From Hyphomicrobiales bacterium (GTDB taxonomy: Bacteria; Pseudomonadota; Alphaproteobacteria; Rhizobiales; Aestuariivirgaceae): a DNA stretch of 64,000 nucleotides. Under the pieces are notes generated by a model, which worked only from the letters and a program-made list of their open reading frames with translations, was not told the DNA's origin and searched no databases. The DNA is taken from NCBI GenBank assembly GCA_016185245.1, contig JACPNZ010000031.1, positions 124,001-188,000 on the forward strand, read 5' to 3'. Made by a program: the position numbers and the translations under genes. This document shows positions 48,800 through 58,097 of this stretch, piece by piece; within the stretch, counting starts at the first letter, position 1; the number at the start of each line of letters is the position of its first letter.

Positions 48800-49837
48800 T
48801 CAGCGGATCGGCGGGGCGTATTGCAAGCCGCCGTCCTTCCACAGGGCGTTCTTGCCGCGAGCGATCTTCAAGGGCGTGTTGGTGCCGACGTTGCGCTCGA
48901 AGATTTCGCCGTAATTGCCGACGCCCTTGACGATCTGCACGATCCATTCCTCGTTAAGCCCGATGCCGGTGCCGAAACCGGCGGCCGAGCCGTCGGCGTT
49001 CTTGACGCCCAAGACGCGCTGCATCTCGGGGTTCGTCGACTTGGTCATTTCATCGACATTGGCCTGGGTGATGCCGAGTTCCTCCGCCGTCAGCAGCGCG
49101 AAATAGGTCCACTTGACGACATTGAACCAGCCATCGTCGCCCTGGCGCACCACCGGGCCCAGTGGTTCCTTGGAGATGATTTCCGGAAGAATGATGTGAT
49201 CGCTCGGATTTTTCAGGGCCAGGCGCTCGGCATAGAGACCGGACTGGTCGGTGGTGAAGATATCGCAGCGGCCTTCATCGTAAGCTTGGCGGACCTGGTT
49301 GGCGTCCTCGATGGCCACAACTTGATACTTCATGTTGTTAGCCTTGAAATAGTCGGCAAGGTTAAGTTCGGTAGTCGTGCCCGTATTGGTACACACGGTA
49401 GCGCCGTCCAATTGCTTGGCGCTGGTGATGTTCATCGACTTCCTGACCATGAAGCCTTGGCCGTCATAATAGGTAACGCCGGCCCATTTCAGGCCGAGTG
49501 AAGTATCGCGGCTCATGGTCCAGGTCGAGTTGCGCGACAGCAGGTCGACCTCGCCGGATTGCAGTGCAGTAAAGCGCTCCTTGGCGGAGAGCGGCGAGAA
49601 TTTCACCTTTGTCGGGTCATTGAAGATCGCGGCAGCGACGGCTCGGCAGAAATCGACGTCGAGGCCGGTCCAGTTGTTCTGGGCGTCGGGCAGCGAAAAG
49701 CCGGCAAGGCCTTGGCTTACGCCGCATTGGACGAAGCCCTTCTTCTTCACGTCGTCAAGCGTGCCGGCCTGTGCGGCGCCGACGGCGAAGGCACCGACAG
49801 CGGCGCCCATGACCCAGGCAAGAACTTTGCTTTTCAT
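48800..49837 (-). CDS. aapJ: General L-amino-acid ABC transporter, periplasmic binding protein
   Basis: A 345-residue type II solute-binding protein. The signal peptide is SKVLAWVMGAAVGAFAVGAA with cleavage after AQA. The mature start GTLDDVKKKGFVQCGVSQGL and WTGLDVDFCRAVAAAIFND are typical of AapJ, with a Cys pair. It binds a broad range of polar amino acids. It is the first gene of the aapJQMP operon; its promoter must lie in the ~180-base gap upstream (49838-50019), in which I see an A+T-rich AATTTTTTATTG but no obvious operator. Confidence 0.95.
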   Translation of the reverse strand: MKSKVLAWVMGAAVGAFAVGAAQAGTLDDVKKKGFVQCGVSQGLAGFSLPDAQNNWTGLDVDFCRAVAAAIFNDPTKVKFSPLSAKERFTALQSGEVDLLSRNSTWTMSRDTSLGLKWAGVTYYDGQGFMVRKSMNITSAKQLDGATVCTNTGTTTELNLADYFKANNMKYQVVAIEDANQVRQAYDEGRCDIFTTDQSGLYAERLALKNPSDHIILPEIISKEPLGPVVRQGDDGWFNVVKWTYFALLTAEELGITQANVDEMTKSTNPEMQRVLGVKNADGSAAGFGTGIGLNEEWIVQIVKGVGNYGEIFERNVGTNTPLKIARGKNALWKDGGLQYAPPIR

Positions 49838-50019
49838 GATTGTCCTTCTTTCTCAACTATGCGGCCCGGCAGGCGAGAAAGAGCGCCGGCGAAATTTTCC
49901 GCACGGCTTTTCGTTGCCCCCTGGTCCGGACGCTGGTTCGCGTGTGTTTCTCCCTTAGGGGGCGAATTTTTTATTGTGCCGCCCCGCTCGCGGTACACAA
50001 GCCGGAAACCGCGTGAGGG

Positions 50020-50763
50020 TCAAGGCCCAAGCATCCGGCGAAGTGCCGGAACCAGCCCCTCCAGCGCACCAATCGACGGAGCCTCCGGCTTGGCCGGCCT
50101 TGCTACCATCACCACGGGAATTTTTCTTTCACGCGCGGCAATCAGCTTGGCGCGGGTTTCATCGCCGCCGGCGTTCTTGGTCACCAGTATTCCGATGCGA
50201 TGTTCGGCCATCAGCGTGCGTTCCTGCTCGAGGCTGAAGGGCGGACGGGCGCGAATGAGGCTCCAGCCCTCCGGCAGATCCTCGGCCGGGGCCTCGATCA
50301 TGCGGGCGAGCCCGGTGAGATCGGGGCGCGCCAGAAATCCTCCAATCTCCTTGCGGCCCACCGTCAGCATGACCCGCGCATTCGGCGGCACGGCGGCAAC
50401 CGCCTGCCCCATGGTGGGAACCTCGATCCAGAAGTCGCCCGCTTCGGGCCGCCAGGGCGGGCGCTCGTAACGCAAATATGGAATCCGGCGTGCCATCGCC
50501 GCGCCGTGGGCGTGATGCGAAATCCTCGCAGCGAAGGGATGGGTGGCATCGACGATTGCGGCGATCCGCTCAGCCGCAAGGAAGGCGGCAATGCCCGCCG
50601 TTCCGCCGAAACCGCCCCGGCGCACATCGCCCGGTGGCAGCAAGGGTGCGGAGGTCACGCCGGCGAGCGAGGTGGTGACGGCAAAGCCCGCTTCGATGAG
50701 CGCTTGCGCAATGTGCCGGGCCCCAGCCGTGCCGCCGAAGAGGAGGATGCGCTCAGCCGGCAT
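50020..50763 (-). CDS. cobK: Precorrin-6A reductase
   Basis: A 247-residue NADPH-dependent reductase of corrin-ring synthesis. ILLFGGTAGARHIAQALIEAG, IVDATHPFAARISHHAHGAA and RYERPPWRP are CobK/CbiJ signatures. VTKNAGGDETRAKLIAARE is the C-terminal block. It overlaps cbiD by 11 bases on the same strand, so the two are translated together. Confidence 0.95.
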   Translation of the reverse strand: MPAERILLFGGTAGARHIAQALIEAGFAVTTSLAGVTSAPLLPPGDVRRGGFGGTAGIAAFLAAERIAAIVDATHPFAARISHHAHGAAMARRIPYLRYERPPWRPEAGDFWIEVPTMGQAVAAVPPNARVMLTVGRKEIGGFLARPDLTGLARMIEAPAEDLPEGWSLIRARPPFSLEQERTLMAEHRIGILVTKNAGGDETRAKLIAARERKIPVVMVARPAKPEAPSIGALEGLVPALRRMLGP

Positions 50764-51799
50764 GGCCGACGATCCGCCCGTCGCGGGTTACGATCATCAC
50801 ATCCGCCGCAATGAGACTGCCGCGCAGCACCTGCCGCACCTGCGCCACTGCGGCCGTGGCGACGCGTGAAGCAAGCGGCGCAGCCGCCGCCATCTCAAGA
50901 ACCTGCTGGGCGGTATTGGCGGCACGCACAGCATCTCGCGGCAGTTCCGGAACAAGGCCCGCCAGCCATTCCATATCGACCTGGCTTCGACCCGAATGCA
51001 AGTCGAGCGCCCCCTGCCCCAGCTTGACGATCTTGCCGAAGCCCCCGCCGATGGTCACCCGCGCCACCGGATGATCGCGCAGATATTTGAGAAGTCCGCC
51101 GGCGAAATCGCCCATGTCGAGCATCGCCTCGAGCGGCAGGCCGTAATGGGCTCTGACCGCATCTTCCGACGTGGACCCGGTGCAGCCCGCCACATGGGAA
51201 AGCCCCATGGCGCGGGCGACATCGACGCCGCGCTGGATCGAGGCGATCCAGGCCGAACAAGAAAACGGGTGTACGATGCCGGTGGTGCCGAGAATGGAGA
51301 GGCCGCCGAGGATGCCGAGGCGCGGGTTCCATGTGCGTTTCGCAAGCTCCTCGCCGCCGGGAATGGAAATCTCGATCTCGACGTCGCCGCCGCCCTGCTC
51401 GGCAATCGCCTGGCGCATCATGGCGCGTGGGCTGGGATTGATGGCGGGCTCGCCCACCGCAACCGGAAGCCCGGCGCGGGTCACCGTGCCCACCCCCTCG
51501 CCGGCCTTGAAGGTAACCCCCGATCCCACCCGCCTGACGGTTGCCATGACCAGACAGCCATGGGTCACGTCCGGGTCGTCGCCCGCGTCCTTGACGATAC
51601 CGGCCCGGGCCCAGCCTTCGCCAAGGCCTTCGAGCGCCAGAGGAAAAGATGGGGTCTCGCCCTTGGGGAGGGTGATCGTTACCGGATCGGGAAAATTCCC
51701 GGTACGCAATGCCGCAAACGCCGCCTTCACCGCCGCCGTTGCGCATGCGCCGGTGGTCCAGCCACGCCTTAACTGGCCCTCGGGCTTCTCTTGTCGCAT
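50753..51799 (-). CDS. cbiD: Cobalt-precorrin-5B C1-methyltransferase CbiD
   Basis: A 348-residue SAM-dependent methyltransferase of the CbiD family. LRRGWTTGACATAAVKAAF is the family N-terminus. ILGGLSILGTTGIVHPFSC and GGGFGKIVKLGQGALDLHSG are the main conserved blocks. The ATG at 51799 was chosen because the upstream frame is a cobA shadow; it lies 22 bases from the divergent cobA start. CbiD belongs to the cobalt-early pathway, but it also occurs in Rhizobiales clusters that otherwise carry aerobic-type genes. Confidence 0.93.
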   Translation of the reverse strand: MRQEKPEGQLRRGWTTGACATAAVKAAFAALRTGNFPDPVTITLPKGETPSFPLALEGLGEGWARAGIVKDAGDDPDVTHGCLVMATVRRVGSGVTFKAGEGVGTVTRAGLPVAVGEPAINPSPRAMMRQAIAEQGGGDVEIEISIPGGEELAKRTWNPRLGILGGLSILGTTGIVHPFSCSAWIASIQRGVDVARAMGLSHVAGCTGSTSEDAVRAHYGLPLEAMLDMGDFAGGLLKYLRDHPVARVTIGGGFGKIVKLGQGALDLHSGRSQVDMEWLAGLVPELPRDAVRAANTAQQVLEMAAAAPLASRVATAAVAQVRQVLRGSLIAADVMIVTRDGRIVGHAG

Positions 51800-51821
51800 C
51801 TCCCGACTGTATAAGGACCCG

Positions 51822-52679
51822 ATGACCCGCGGACCAACAAAAACGGCCGAAGACGGCCGAGAGGCGAAGGGCTTCGCCCGCCTCGACGCCGAGGCGTTTC
51901 CCGCCTTCGAGCCGGGAGCCGTGTGGCTGGTGGGGGCGGGACCCGGCGCTCCCGGCCTCATGTCGCTGCTCTGCTACCATGCCATGCAGGCTTGCGACGT
52001 GGTGGTCTACGATGCGCTGGTGAACCCCGACATCCTGCGTTGGGTAAGAGCAGACGTCGAACTCGAATATGCGGGCAAGCGCGGCGGCAGGCCGTCGCCC
52101 ACCCAGCGTGACATCTCGCTCCGCCTGATCGAACTGGCGCGAGCCGGCAAGCGGGTCTTACGCCTCAAGGGCGGCGATCCGTTCATGTTCGGCCGGGGCG
52201 GCGAGGAATGCCAGCACCTGGCCCAGGCGGGTGTCGTCTTCCGCATCGTGCCCGGCATAACCGCCGGCGTCGGCGGCCTCGCCTATGCCGGCATTCCGGC
52301 GACCCACCGCGACACCAATCATGCGGTCATGTTCCTCACCGGCCATGACGCCTCGGGGAAGATGCCGGCCAACGTCAACTGGGCAGCCGTCGCCACCGCC
52401 TCGCCGGTGATCGTCATGTACATGGCGGTGAAGAATTTGGCCGAGATCGCTGCGGCCCTGATGGCCGGCGGGCGGCCCACCGGCGATCCCGTCACCATCA
52501 TCTCCAACGCCTCGCTGCCGCAGCAGCTGGTGCAGACAACCACACTCGCCGCCGCCGGCGCCTTCGTACGCGAGCATGATCCCCCCACACCGGCCATCGT
52601 CGTCGTCGGTCCCGCCGCCGACTGGCGGAGCCTGCTTGACTGGTACGGGCCGGACCTCCGGGAGAACCGGATTGGCTAG
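51822..52679 (+). CDS. cobA: Uroporphyrinogen-III C-methyltransferase (SUMT)
   Basis: A 285-residue SUMT adding two methyl groups to uroporphyrinogen III to give precorrin-2. VWLVGAGPGAPGLMSLL, VVYDALV, RLKGGDPFMFGRGGEE and VPGITAGVGGLAYAGIPATHRD are the SAM-binding hallmarks. It has an N-terminal leader of ~35 residues before the core. The ATG at 51822 is 22 bases from the divergent cbiD, so a compact bidirectional promoter is needed. The TTG start of cobB overlaps its stop. Confidence 0.95.
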   Translation: MTRGPTKTAEDGREAKGFARLDAEAFPAFEPGAVWLVGAGPGAPGLMSLLCYHAMQACDVVVYDALVNPDILRWVRADVELEYAGKRGGRPSPTQRDISLRLIELARAGKRVLRLKGGDPFMFGRGGEECQHLAQAGVVFRIVPGITAGVGGLAYAGIPATHRDTNHAVMFLTGHDASGKMPANVNWAAVATASPVIVMYMAVKNLAEIAAALMAGGRPTGDPVTIISNASLPQQLVQTTTLAAAGAFVREHDPPTPAIVVVGPAADWRSLLDWYGPDLRENRIG

Positions 52680-53949
52680 GGCCCTGGTAATCGCGGCTCC
52701 CGCCTCGGGCAGCGGCAAGACGATCGTGACGCTCGGCCTCATTCGGGCCTTCCGCCGCCGGGGGCTCAAGGTCGCCGCCGCCAAGGTCGGTCCCGACTAC
52801 ATCGACCCGCGCTTTCATGAGGCGGCGAGCGGCCGGCCCTGCTTCAACCTCGATTGCTGGGCCATGGCGCCGGAGGTGATCGGCGGACTTCTCGCCGACC
52901 TGGCGCGCGATGCGGATCTGGTGATCATCGAAGGTGTGATGGGCCTGTTCGATGGTCCCCAGGGAGCCAGCGGCTCGACCGCCGACCTGGCCGAGGCCCT
53001 GGGCCTGTCGGTGCTCCTGGTGATCGATGCCCGCCACCAGTCCCAGTCGGTTGCCGCCCTCTATCACGGCTTTGCCAGCTACCGGCCGGGGCTTGCGGTT
53101 GCCGGCGCGATGTTGACCCGGGTGATGAGCGACCGGCATGCCGAACACCTCGCCCTGGCGTTGGGAAAGGTCCAGCTGGGCAGCCTCCGCCACGATCCGG
53201 CACTGGCCCTGCCATCGCGCCATTTGGGCTTGATTCAGGCCCAGGAAAATCAACATCTTGAGACGCTTCTTGAAACTGCTGCCTCAGCGGTGGAACGGTT
53301 CTGCGATCTCGACCGCATTGCCGCCTTGGCTGGCGACGTTGAGAGCGCTCCGTGGCCCCAGCCAGCCCTGCCGCCGCTTGGGCAACGGATCGCGGTGGCC
53401 GACGATCGGGCCTTCGGTTTTGCCTATCCGCATCTCCTGCATCACTGGCGCCGGGCGGGGGCCGAAATCCTGCCCTTCTCGCCCTTGGCCGATGAGCCAC
53501 CCGACGCCAAGGCCGACGCAATCTTCCTGCCCGGCGGCTATCCGGAACTCCATGCCGCGCGGCTTGCCGCCAACCGGCACTTTTTCGATGGACTGCGGGC
53601 CGCCAGGGGCCTCGTCTATGGCGAGTGCGGCGGCTTCATGGTGCTGGGCGAGGCGCTGATCGACGCCGACGGCTGGAGCCATGCCATGGCGGGGCTGCTG
53701 CCGCTGACGACCAGCTTCGCCAAACGCTCCCTGCATCTCGGCTACCGCCAGCTCGAGCCCATGCGGGGCAGTCCCTGGACCAGGACGCTGCGTGGGCACG
53801 AATTCCATTATTCGACCATTGCGGCCGAAGGCCGCGCCGATCGCCTCTTCACGGCCCGCAATGCCGCCGGTCATCCGCTACCGCCGATGGGATTGCGGCG
53901 CGGCCGGGTGATGGGGTCCTACGCCCATGTCATTGCCGAGGCGCCATGA
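52672..53949 (+). CDS. cobB: Hydrogenobyrinic (cobyrinic) acid a,c-diamide synthase
   Basis: A 425-residue glutamine-dependent amidotransferase. The N-terminal P-loop is IAAPASGSGKTIVTLGLIRA, and KVGPDYIDPRFHEAASGRPC is typical of CobB/CbiA. The C-terminal class I glutaminase has its Cys in VYGECGGFMVLGEALID and its His in RGHEFHYS. The start is an unusual TTG at 52672 preceded by CGGGAGAACC, overlapping the cobA stop by eight bases. No ATG fits the family N-terminus. Confidence 0.94.
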   Translation: MARALVIAAPASGSGKTIVTLGLIRAFRRRGLKVAAAKVGPDYIDPRFHEAASGRPCFNLDCWAMAPEVIGGLLADLARDADLVIIEGVMGLFDGPQGASGSTADLAEALGLSVLLVIDARHQSQSVAALYHGFASYRPGLAVAGAMLTRVMSDRHAEHLALALGKVQLGSLRHDPALALPSRHLGLIQAQENQHLETLLETAASAVERFCDLDRIAALAGDVESAPWPQPALPPLGQRIAVADDRAFGFAYPHLLHHWRRAGAEILPFSPLADEPPDAKADAIFLPGGYPELHAARLAANRHFFDGLRAARGLVYGECGGFMVLGEALIDADGWSHAMAGLLPLTTSFAKRSLHLGYRQLEPMRGSPWTRTLRGHEFHYSTIAAEGRADRLFTARNAAGHPLPPMGLRRGRVMGSYAHVIAEAP

Positions 53950-55412
53950 CCGCCCGGACGATCATGCTGATGGGAACGGGCTCCGACGTCGGCAAGTCAC
54001 TGCTCGCGGCGGGGCTGGCGCGCGCCTTCGCCGACCGGGGACTGAAGGTGCGCCCGTTCAAGCCCCAGAACATGTCGAACAATGCGGCGGTGACGGTCGA
54101 CGGCGGCGAGATCGGCCGGGCCCAGGCGCTGCAGGCGAGAGCCGCCCGGGTGCCTGCCTCGGTGCACATGAATCCGGTGCTCCTGAAGCCTGAAAGCACC
54201 ACCGGCGCCCAAGTGATCGTCCAGGGCAAGCGGCTGGCCACCATGACGGCGCGCGATTATTTCCGCGAGCGGCTCCGGTTCCTGCCGGCCATCCTCAACA
54301 GCTACCGCCGCCTTGCCGCCGAGGCCGATCTGGTCATCGTCGAAGGGGCCGGAAGTCCCGGCGAAATCAACCTGCGCGGCGGCGATCTGGCCAACATGGG
54401 ATTCGCCGCAGCGGCGGACGTGCCAGCGCTCCTCATCGGCGACATCCACCGCGGCGGTGTCATCGCCGCGATTGCCGGCACTTTCCTGATCTTGCCGGAG
54501 GAAGACCGCAGGAGACTGAAAGGGTTCATCATCAACAAGTTCCATGGCGATGTTGAACTCTTCGCCGAAGGCCGGCGCTTTCTCGAAACCGCGACGGCGA
54601 CGCCCTGTCTCGGCATTGTGCCGCATTTCGCGGCTGCCGCCAGGCTTCCGGCCGAAGATGCCGTGGCACTCGAACAATCTTTGGCAAGTGGCTCGGGCAA
54701 CATGCTGATTGCGGTTCTGCGCCTGCCACGCATCGCCAACTTCGACGACCTCGATCCGTTGCGGCTGGAACCGGGTGTTACAGTGCGCCTCGTCAATTTC
54801 GGCGAGCCCATACCGGCCGGTGCCCGGCTGGTTGTCATCCCCGGCTCGAAGTCCACCATGGCGGACCTTGCGGCCATCAGGCGCGAGGGCTGGCATATCG
54901 ATCTTGCGGCGCACGTCCGGCGCGGCGGCCAGGTGCTGGGCCTGTGCGGCGGCTACCAGATGCTGGGCCGCCTGATCCACGATCCGGAGGGCCTCGAGGG
55001 GCCGGCGGGGACGGTCGAAGGGCTCGGGCTGCTGGATGTCGAGACGACCCTCCTTCCCGACAAGACATTGACGGAGGTCTCCGCCACCCATGCCGCCAGC
55101 GGCGAGAGGGTGACCGGCTATGAAATCCATCTGGGCAGGACCGCTGGACCCGATTGCGCCAGGCCCTTTGCCATAATCGATGGCGTGCCCGACGGGGCGA
55201 CCAGCGCCGACGGACGCATTGCCGGAACCTATATTCATGGCTGCTTCGGCAGCGACGGTTTCCGCCGGGCCTTTCTGGCAGGTCTCGGCGTCGAAGGAAG
55301 TGAGCTGCGCTACGCGCAGGCGGTGGAGGATGCCCTCGACGCGCTGGCCCGTCATCTCGAGGCCCATCTCGATCTTGACCGGATACTGGCCCTGGCGGAG
55401 ACGGTTCCATGA
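53946..55412 (+). CDS. cobQ: Cobyric acid synthase
   Basis: A 488-residue glutamine amidotransferase that amidates four side chains of adenosylcobyrinic diamide. MLMGTGSDVGKSLLAAGLAR is the nucleotide site. FKPQNMSNNAAVT and NPVLLKPES follow. The glutaminase Cys lies in VLGLCGGYQMLGR and the His in GTYIHGCFGSDGFRRAFL. The ATG overlaps the cobB stop (ATGA) and the end overlaps cbiB in the same way. Confidence 0.96.
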   Translation: MTARTIMLMGTGSDVGKSLLAAGLARAFADRGLKVRPFKPQNMSNNAAVTVDGGEIGRAQALQARAARVPASVHMNPVLLKPESTTGAQVIVQGKRLATMTARDYFRERLRFLPAILNSYRRLAAEADLVIVEGAGSPGEINLRGGDLANMGFAAAADVPALLIGDIHRGGVIAAIAGTFLILPEEDRRRLKGFIINKFHGDVELFAEGRRFLETATATPCLGIVPHFAAAARLPAEDAVALEQSLASGSGNMLIAVLRLPRIANFDDLDPLRLEPGVTVRLVNFGEPIPAGARLVVIPGSKSTMADLAAIRREGWHIDLAAHVRRGGQVLGLCGGYQMLGRLIHDPEGLEGPAGTVEGLGLLDVETTLLPDKTLTEVSATHAASGERVTGYEIHLGRTAGPDCARPFAIIDGVPDGATSADGRIAGTYIHGCFGSDGFRRAFLAGLGVEGSELRYAQAVEDALDALARHLEAHLDLDRILALAETVP

Positions 55413-56362
55413 TCTGGCCCTTGCCGGCCTTCGGCGTGGCAGCACTCACCCTTGGGATCGAACGGATGGTCGGCTATCCGAATTCCGTCCATGCCGCCAT
55501 CGGCCATCCAGTCGAATGGATGGGACGGTTGATCGACTGGCTCGACCTCAAGCTCAACTGGCCCGGTACCGGCGAGAGCGAAGGCCGCGCGCGGGGCGCC
55601 GTGGCCCTCGCCCTCCTCCTCATCGCCGTGTTCATTCCGGCCTGGCTGGTCGCCCGGATGCTCCATGGCTTGCCGCTGGGCTTCCTGATCGAGCCGGTGC
55701 TGGCGACGGCGTTCATTGCCCAGCGCTCACTTAAGGAACATGTGGCGGCGGTGGCGGCGGGGCTTCGCACCTCTCTCGAGGATGGCCGCAGCGCCGTCAG
55801 CCATATCGTCGGCCGCGATCCAAACGGTCTCGACGGGCACGGTGTTGCCCGGGCGGCGTTGGAAAGCCTGGCCGAGAACAGTTCCGACGGCATCGTGGCG
55901 CCGGTTCTCTGGTATGGGCTCCTCGGGTTTCCGGGGATCGTCCTCTACAAGGCGATCAACACGGCCGACTCGATGATCGGCCACCGAACCGAACGCTATC
56001 TTCATTTCGGCTGGGCCGCCGCCAGGCTCGACGATCTGGTGAACCTCCCCGCCTCGCGCCTGACGGGGCTGCTGTTTGCCGCCGCCTCGGGCCGCTTCGG
56101 CGAGGTGGTTGCGGTGACGCGGCGCGACGGGCCCTTGCACCAGTCGCCCAATGCCGGCTGGCCCGAAGCAGCGCTTGCCGCCAGCCTCGGTCGGCGTTTG
56201 GGCGGCCCGCGATCCTATGGTGGCGAAACACTCGATCTCGCCTGGATGGGCGACGGGCGAAGCGACTTGACGGCAGAGGATATCGAGGCGGGCCTCAGGC
56301 TCTACGGCCACGCCCTGACGCTGCTGTTTGCCCTGATGCTGGCCGCCGCCTTGGTGCTTTGA
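55409..56362 (+). CDS. cbiB: Adenosylcobinamide-phosphate synthase
   Basis: A 317-residue multi-spanning inner-membrane protein of the CbiB/CobD family, joining aminopropanol phosphate to cobyric acid. GYPNSVHAAIGHPVEWMG, IVGRDPNGLDGHGVARAALE and LAENSSDGIVAPVLWYGLLG are hallmark segments. KAINTADSMIGHRTERYLHFG continues the signature. Its last ~68 bases overlap the convergent cobU gene. No threonine-phosphate decarboxylase (CobC/CobD) gene is adjacent. Confidence 0.95.
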   Translation: MIWPLPAFGVAALTLGIERMVGYPNSVHAAIGHPVEWMGRLIDWLDLKLNWPGTGESEGRARGAVALALLLIAVFIPAWLVARMLHGLPLGFLIEPVLATAFIAQRSLKEHVAAVAAGLRTSLEDGRSAVSHIVGRDPNGLDGHGVARAALESLAENSSDGIVAPVLWYGLLGFPGIVLYKAINTADSMIGHRTERYLHFGWAAARLDDLVNLPASRLTGLLFAAASGRFGEVVAVTRRDGPLHQSPNAGWPEAALAASLGRRLGGPRSYGGETLDLAWMGDGRSDLTAEDIEAGLRLYGHALTLLFALMLAAALVL

Positions 56363-56855
56363 GCGTCAGCGGCAGGCCGGCGGCGATGAAGACCACCTCG
56401 TCGGCCAGTTCGGCTAAGCGCTGGTTGGCGAAGCCCTGCAGGTCGCGGAACGAGCGCGCCATCTCGTTCTCGGGCACGATGCCGAGGCCCACCTCGTTCG
56501 AAACGATGACGATATGGGCCCTGGCTGCGGAAAGGGCCGCGCACAGGTCGCTCACCGCTTCGTCCGCATCCCGGCCATAGTGGAGAAGATTGCCGAGCCA
56601 CAGGGTCAGGCAGTCGACGAGGATAAAGGGAGCCTTGCACGCGGCAATCGCTCCGGCGAGATCGATGGGCGCTTCGAGCGTGGTCCAGCCGTCGCCGCGA
56701 TCGCCGCGATGCTTGGCGATCCGTGCCTGCATCTCCTCGTCGATGGCTTCGGCCGTGGCAATATAGGCTTTCGCGCCACGATGTCGGGCAGCGAGGCTTT
56801 CGGCGTGGCGGCTCTTGCCCGAACGCGCTCCGCCCAGCACCAGGGTGACACTCAT
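56295..56855 (-). CDS. cobU: Adenosylcobinamide kinase / cobinamide-phosphate guanylyltransferase
   Basis: A 186-residue bifunctional enzyme (also called CobP) phosphorylating adenosylcobinamide and adding GMP. The P-loop is LVLGGARSGKSRHAE. IATAEAIDEEMQARIAKHR holds the kinase His. LVDCLTLWLGNLL and IVSNEVGLGIVPENEMARSF complete the signature. The upstream frame is shadow. The ATG overlaps the DUF1636 stop by four bases, and its 3' end overlaps cbiB by 68 bases on the opposite strand. Confidence 0.95.
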   Translation of the reverse strand: MSVTLVLGGARSGKSRHAESLAARHRGAKAYIATAEAIDEEMQARIAKHRGDRGDGWTTLEAPIDLAGAIAACKAPFILVDCLTLWLGNLLHYGRDADEAVSDLCAALSAARAHIVIVSNEVGLGIVPENEMARSFRDLQGFANQRLAELADEVVFIAAGLPLTLKAPRRRPASGQTAASGRGRRA

Positions 56856-57223
56856 CGCGGCACCGGCGGAATGCGGGCGATGAAGTGTCCCCGCATGGCA
56901 TCGGGCCAGGTTTTGAACGGCACTTCGCCGGTCTCGGTGGCCCCATGCAGTTCGAACCAGTCGAGGATGGCTTCGGCCTGGGCTCGGGTCGGCACATGAT
57001 TGCCGGTGAAATAGCTGAGACGGGCGGTATCGCGCAGGATGACGCTGCAATGGCGCTTGCAGTTCCACAGGCAGGCCTGAGTCTGAAGCTCGAGGTTCGA
57101 GCTGCGCGCTGCCAAGGCCTCGCGCATGTGGGCAATCAGCGTCTCGCCGCCGGTTGCGCCATCGGGGCCGCATTTCTCGGCGGCCGAATAGCGGCAGGTC
57201 GTGCACATGACCAGAGAGCGCAT
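56852..57223 (-). CDS. DUF1636 metal-binding protein of the cobalamin cluster
   Basis: A 123-residue DUF1636 protein, a small thioredoxin-fold-ferredoxin-like family found beside cobalamin genes. Its Cys residues (CTTCRY near the N-terminus, KCGPDG, and [12 protein letters not shown] at about residues 50-61) look like a metal or Fe-S site. A role in cobalt handling or electron transfer is proposed for the family but unproven. The ATG at 57223 removes a 15-residue upstream extension. Its stop overlaps the cobU start. Confidence 0.85.
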   Translation of the reverse strand: MRSLVMCTTCRYSAAEKCGPDGATGGETLIAHMREALAARSSNLELQTQACLWNCKRHCSVILRDTARLSYFTGNHVPTRAQAEAILDWFELHGATETGEVPFKTWPDAMRGHFIARIPPVPR

Positions 57224-57244
57224 GGGACTTTCGGGGGTTGCTAA

Positions 57245-57275
57245 GGGGCCTGCCTTCAATGTAGGCAAAGGCCCC
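57245..57275. promoter_or_regulatory. Inverted repeat between DUF1636-cobU and nadK
   Basis: GGGGCCTGCCT and AGGCAAAGGCCCC face each other around an ATTG-like centre (7-base outer stem plus a 4-5-base inner stem). The element lies in the 76-base divergent gap between the DUF1636 gene and nadK, so it could be an operator or a 5' hairpin for either transcript. No known regulator consensus was matched. Confidence 0.4.
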
Positions 57276-57299
57276 GCCTGTCAACGCGACGAAACCGGC

Positions 57300-58067
57300 A
57301 TGAAATTCAACGCAATCGCCTTCCTCGCCTCGGAGGCGCCCGAAGCCCGCAAGGCGCTCTCGCGCCTGGTCCGACGGCATGGCAACGCCGAGCCGGAAAA
57401 GGCCGACGTGGTGGTGGCCTTGGGCGGCGACGGCCACATGCTGCAAACACTCCACCGCCTGGTCTCGACCGGCATTCCCATTTACGGCATGAACCGCGGC
57501 TCGGTCGGCTTTCTCCTCAACGACTACCAGGACAATCACCTGATCGAACGCCTGAAGGCGGCGGAGATGACCACCATCCATCCCCTGCGCATGACCGCCA
57601 CCGACGCCGCCGGCAAGACCCACCGGGGGCTCGCCTTCAACGAGGTGTCGCTGTTGCGCCAGCGCTACCAGGCGGCCAAGCTCGGCATCGCGGTCGACGG
57701 CAAGACGCGCATGGAGGAGCTCATCTGCGACGGGCTGCTGGTGTCGACCCCGGCGGGGTCCACCGCCTATAATCTCTCCGCCCACGGACCGATCCTGCCG
57801 ATCAATTCGCCACTCCTGGCGTTGACGCCGATCAGTGCCTTCCGGCCGCGCGGCTGGCGCGGCGCCATCCTGCCGCATCAGGCCCGCGTCACCATTACCG
57901 TGCTGGAACCCGAGAAGCGCCCGGTGGCGGCGGTCGCCGATCATGTCGAGGTGCGCGACGTGCGCCTGGTCGAGGTCGCCGAGGATCGCAAGCGCTCGGC
58001 CAAGATCCTGTTCGATCCCGGCCACAGCCTGGCCGAACGGGTGCTGCGCGAGCAGTTCCGGCTCTAG
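57300..58067 (+). CDS. nadK: NAD kinase
   Basis: A 255-residue NAD+ kinase, the only route to NADP+. [17 protein letters not shown] contains the catalytic [19 protein letters not shown] and FNEVSLLRQ follow. [22 protein letters not shown] is the conserved nucleotide loop, with the C-terminal [18 protein letters not shown]. The ATG at 57300 is the family start; the longer frame begins in the inverted repeat region. It converges on the RND gene with a 30-base gap. Confidence 0.95.
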   Translation: MKFNAIAFLASEAPEARKALSRLVRRHGNAEPEKADVVVALGGDGHMLQTLHRLVSTGIPIYGMNRGSVGFLLNDYQDNHLIERLKAAEMTTIHPLRMTATDAAGKTHRGLAFNEVSLLRQRYQAAKLGIAVDGKTRMEELICDGLLVSTPAGSTAYNLSAHGPILPINSPLLALTPISAFRPRGWRGAILPHQARVTITVLEPEKRPVAAVADHVEVRDVRLVEVAEDRKRSAKILFDPGHSLAERVLREQFRL

Positions 58068-58071
58068 GTGG

Positions 58072-58092
58072 GCGAATAGCGAGTAGTTAAGA
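58072..58092 (+). repeat. Degenerate heptanucleotide repeat, copy 2
   Basis: GCGAATA, GCGAGTA and GTTAAGA in tandem are followed by GGGCCCT, the same pattern as at 40863. CGAATAG (58073-58079) and CTATTCG (58098-58104) form a weak inverted repeat around it that could serve as a shared terminator between nadK and the RND gene. Confidence 0.5.
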
Positions 58093-58097
58093 GGGCC

